From JAAZXR01 sp040265175 (GTDB lineage Bacteria; Myxococcota_A; Polyangia; Nannocystales; Nannocystaceae), in NCBI GenBank assembly GCA_040265175.1, contig JBDQGY010000236.1, positions 1 through 6,433 of the forward strand: a DNA stretch of 6,433 nucleotides, given 5' to 3'. The notes under the pieces are model-generated. The model was not told the origin of the DNA, did no database searches, and was given only the letters and a program-made list of their open reading frames with translations. The position numbers were made by a program, and so were the translations under genes. This document shows, in pieces, positions 6,372-6,433 of this stretch; positions within the stretch are counted from its first letter, which is position 1; the number at the start of each line of letters is the position of its first letter.

Positions 6372-6433
6372 GGCGTCGTAAGACTAACAGACTCCGACGT
6401 GCGCGGCGAGGGAGCAGATACCCCGCCTACGCC
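6372..6433. other. Upstream region of dprE1, reaching the window edge
   Basis: These 62 bases lie before the dprE1 start. I see no convincing promoter, ribosome binding site, repeat or start of another gene. The dprE1 promoter may lie beyond the window. Confidence 0.5.

Overview
This window is densely coded and GC-rich. It carries six protein genes with almost no free intergenic space. Three of them belong to one recognisable pathway: synthesis of polyprenyl-phosphate-linked D-arabinofuranose (the DPA pathway, best known from mycobacterial cell-wall arabinan). They are the 3' part of a UbiA-family 5-phosphoribose-1-diphosphate:polyprenyl-phosphate transferase (DPPR synthase, 2-634, +) and an overlapping dprE1-dprE2 pair (6371 down to 4240, -). 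Together these cover transfer of phosphoribose to the lipid carrier and the two-step C2' epimerisation of ribose to arabinose. The DPPR phosphatase and any arabinosyltransferase are not in the window.

Between the two halves of the pathway lies a block of three other genes (644-4243). Two are on the minus strand, 7 bases apart, and probably form an operon. The first is a 638-residue protein joining a GCS2-type (YbdK/glutamate-cysteine ligase 2-like) ATP-dependent carboxylate-amine ligase to a C-terminal pair of CBS domains. The second is a zinc-dependent hydrolase of the succinylglutamate desuccinylase/aspartoacylase family. A ligase that makes an amide next to a hydrolase that could cut one suggests an uncharacterised make-and-break pair acting on an aminoacyl or glutamyl compound, with the CBS pair as a possible nucleotide sensor. 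The third gene, dtd (D-aminoacyl-tRNA deacylase), runs divergently from the ligase across a 56-base gap, and its stop codon interlocks with that of dprE2.

The least expected sequence signal is a heptamer, T TTT TTA, in exactly the phase for -1 ribosomal slippage. It sits in the linker between the ligase domain and the CBS domains, and a TGA follows 15 codons later in the -1 frame. If used, it would yield a ligase without its CBS domains. A second point is that DprE1 has alanine where M. tuberculosis DprE1 has Cys387, the residue attacked by covalent benzothiazinone inhibitors.

The organism cannot be fixed from the sequence. High GC, the GCS2-CBS fusion and the aspartoacylase-like neighbour fit a Gram-negative such as a myxobacterium or relative (Deltaproteobacteria sensu lato) better than a mycobacterium, but this is inference from style and not a database match.
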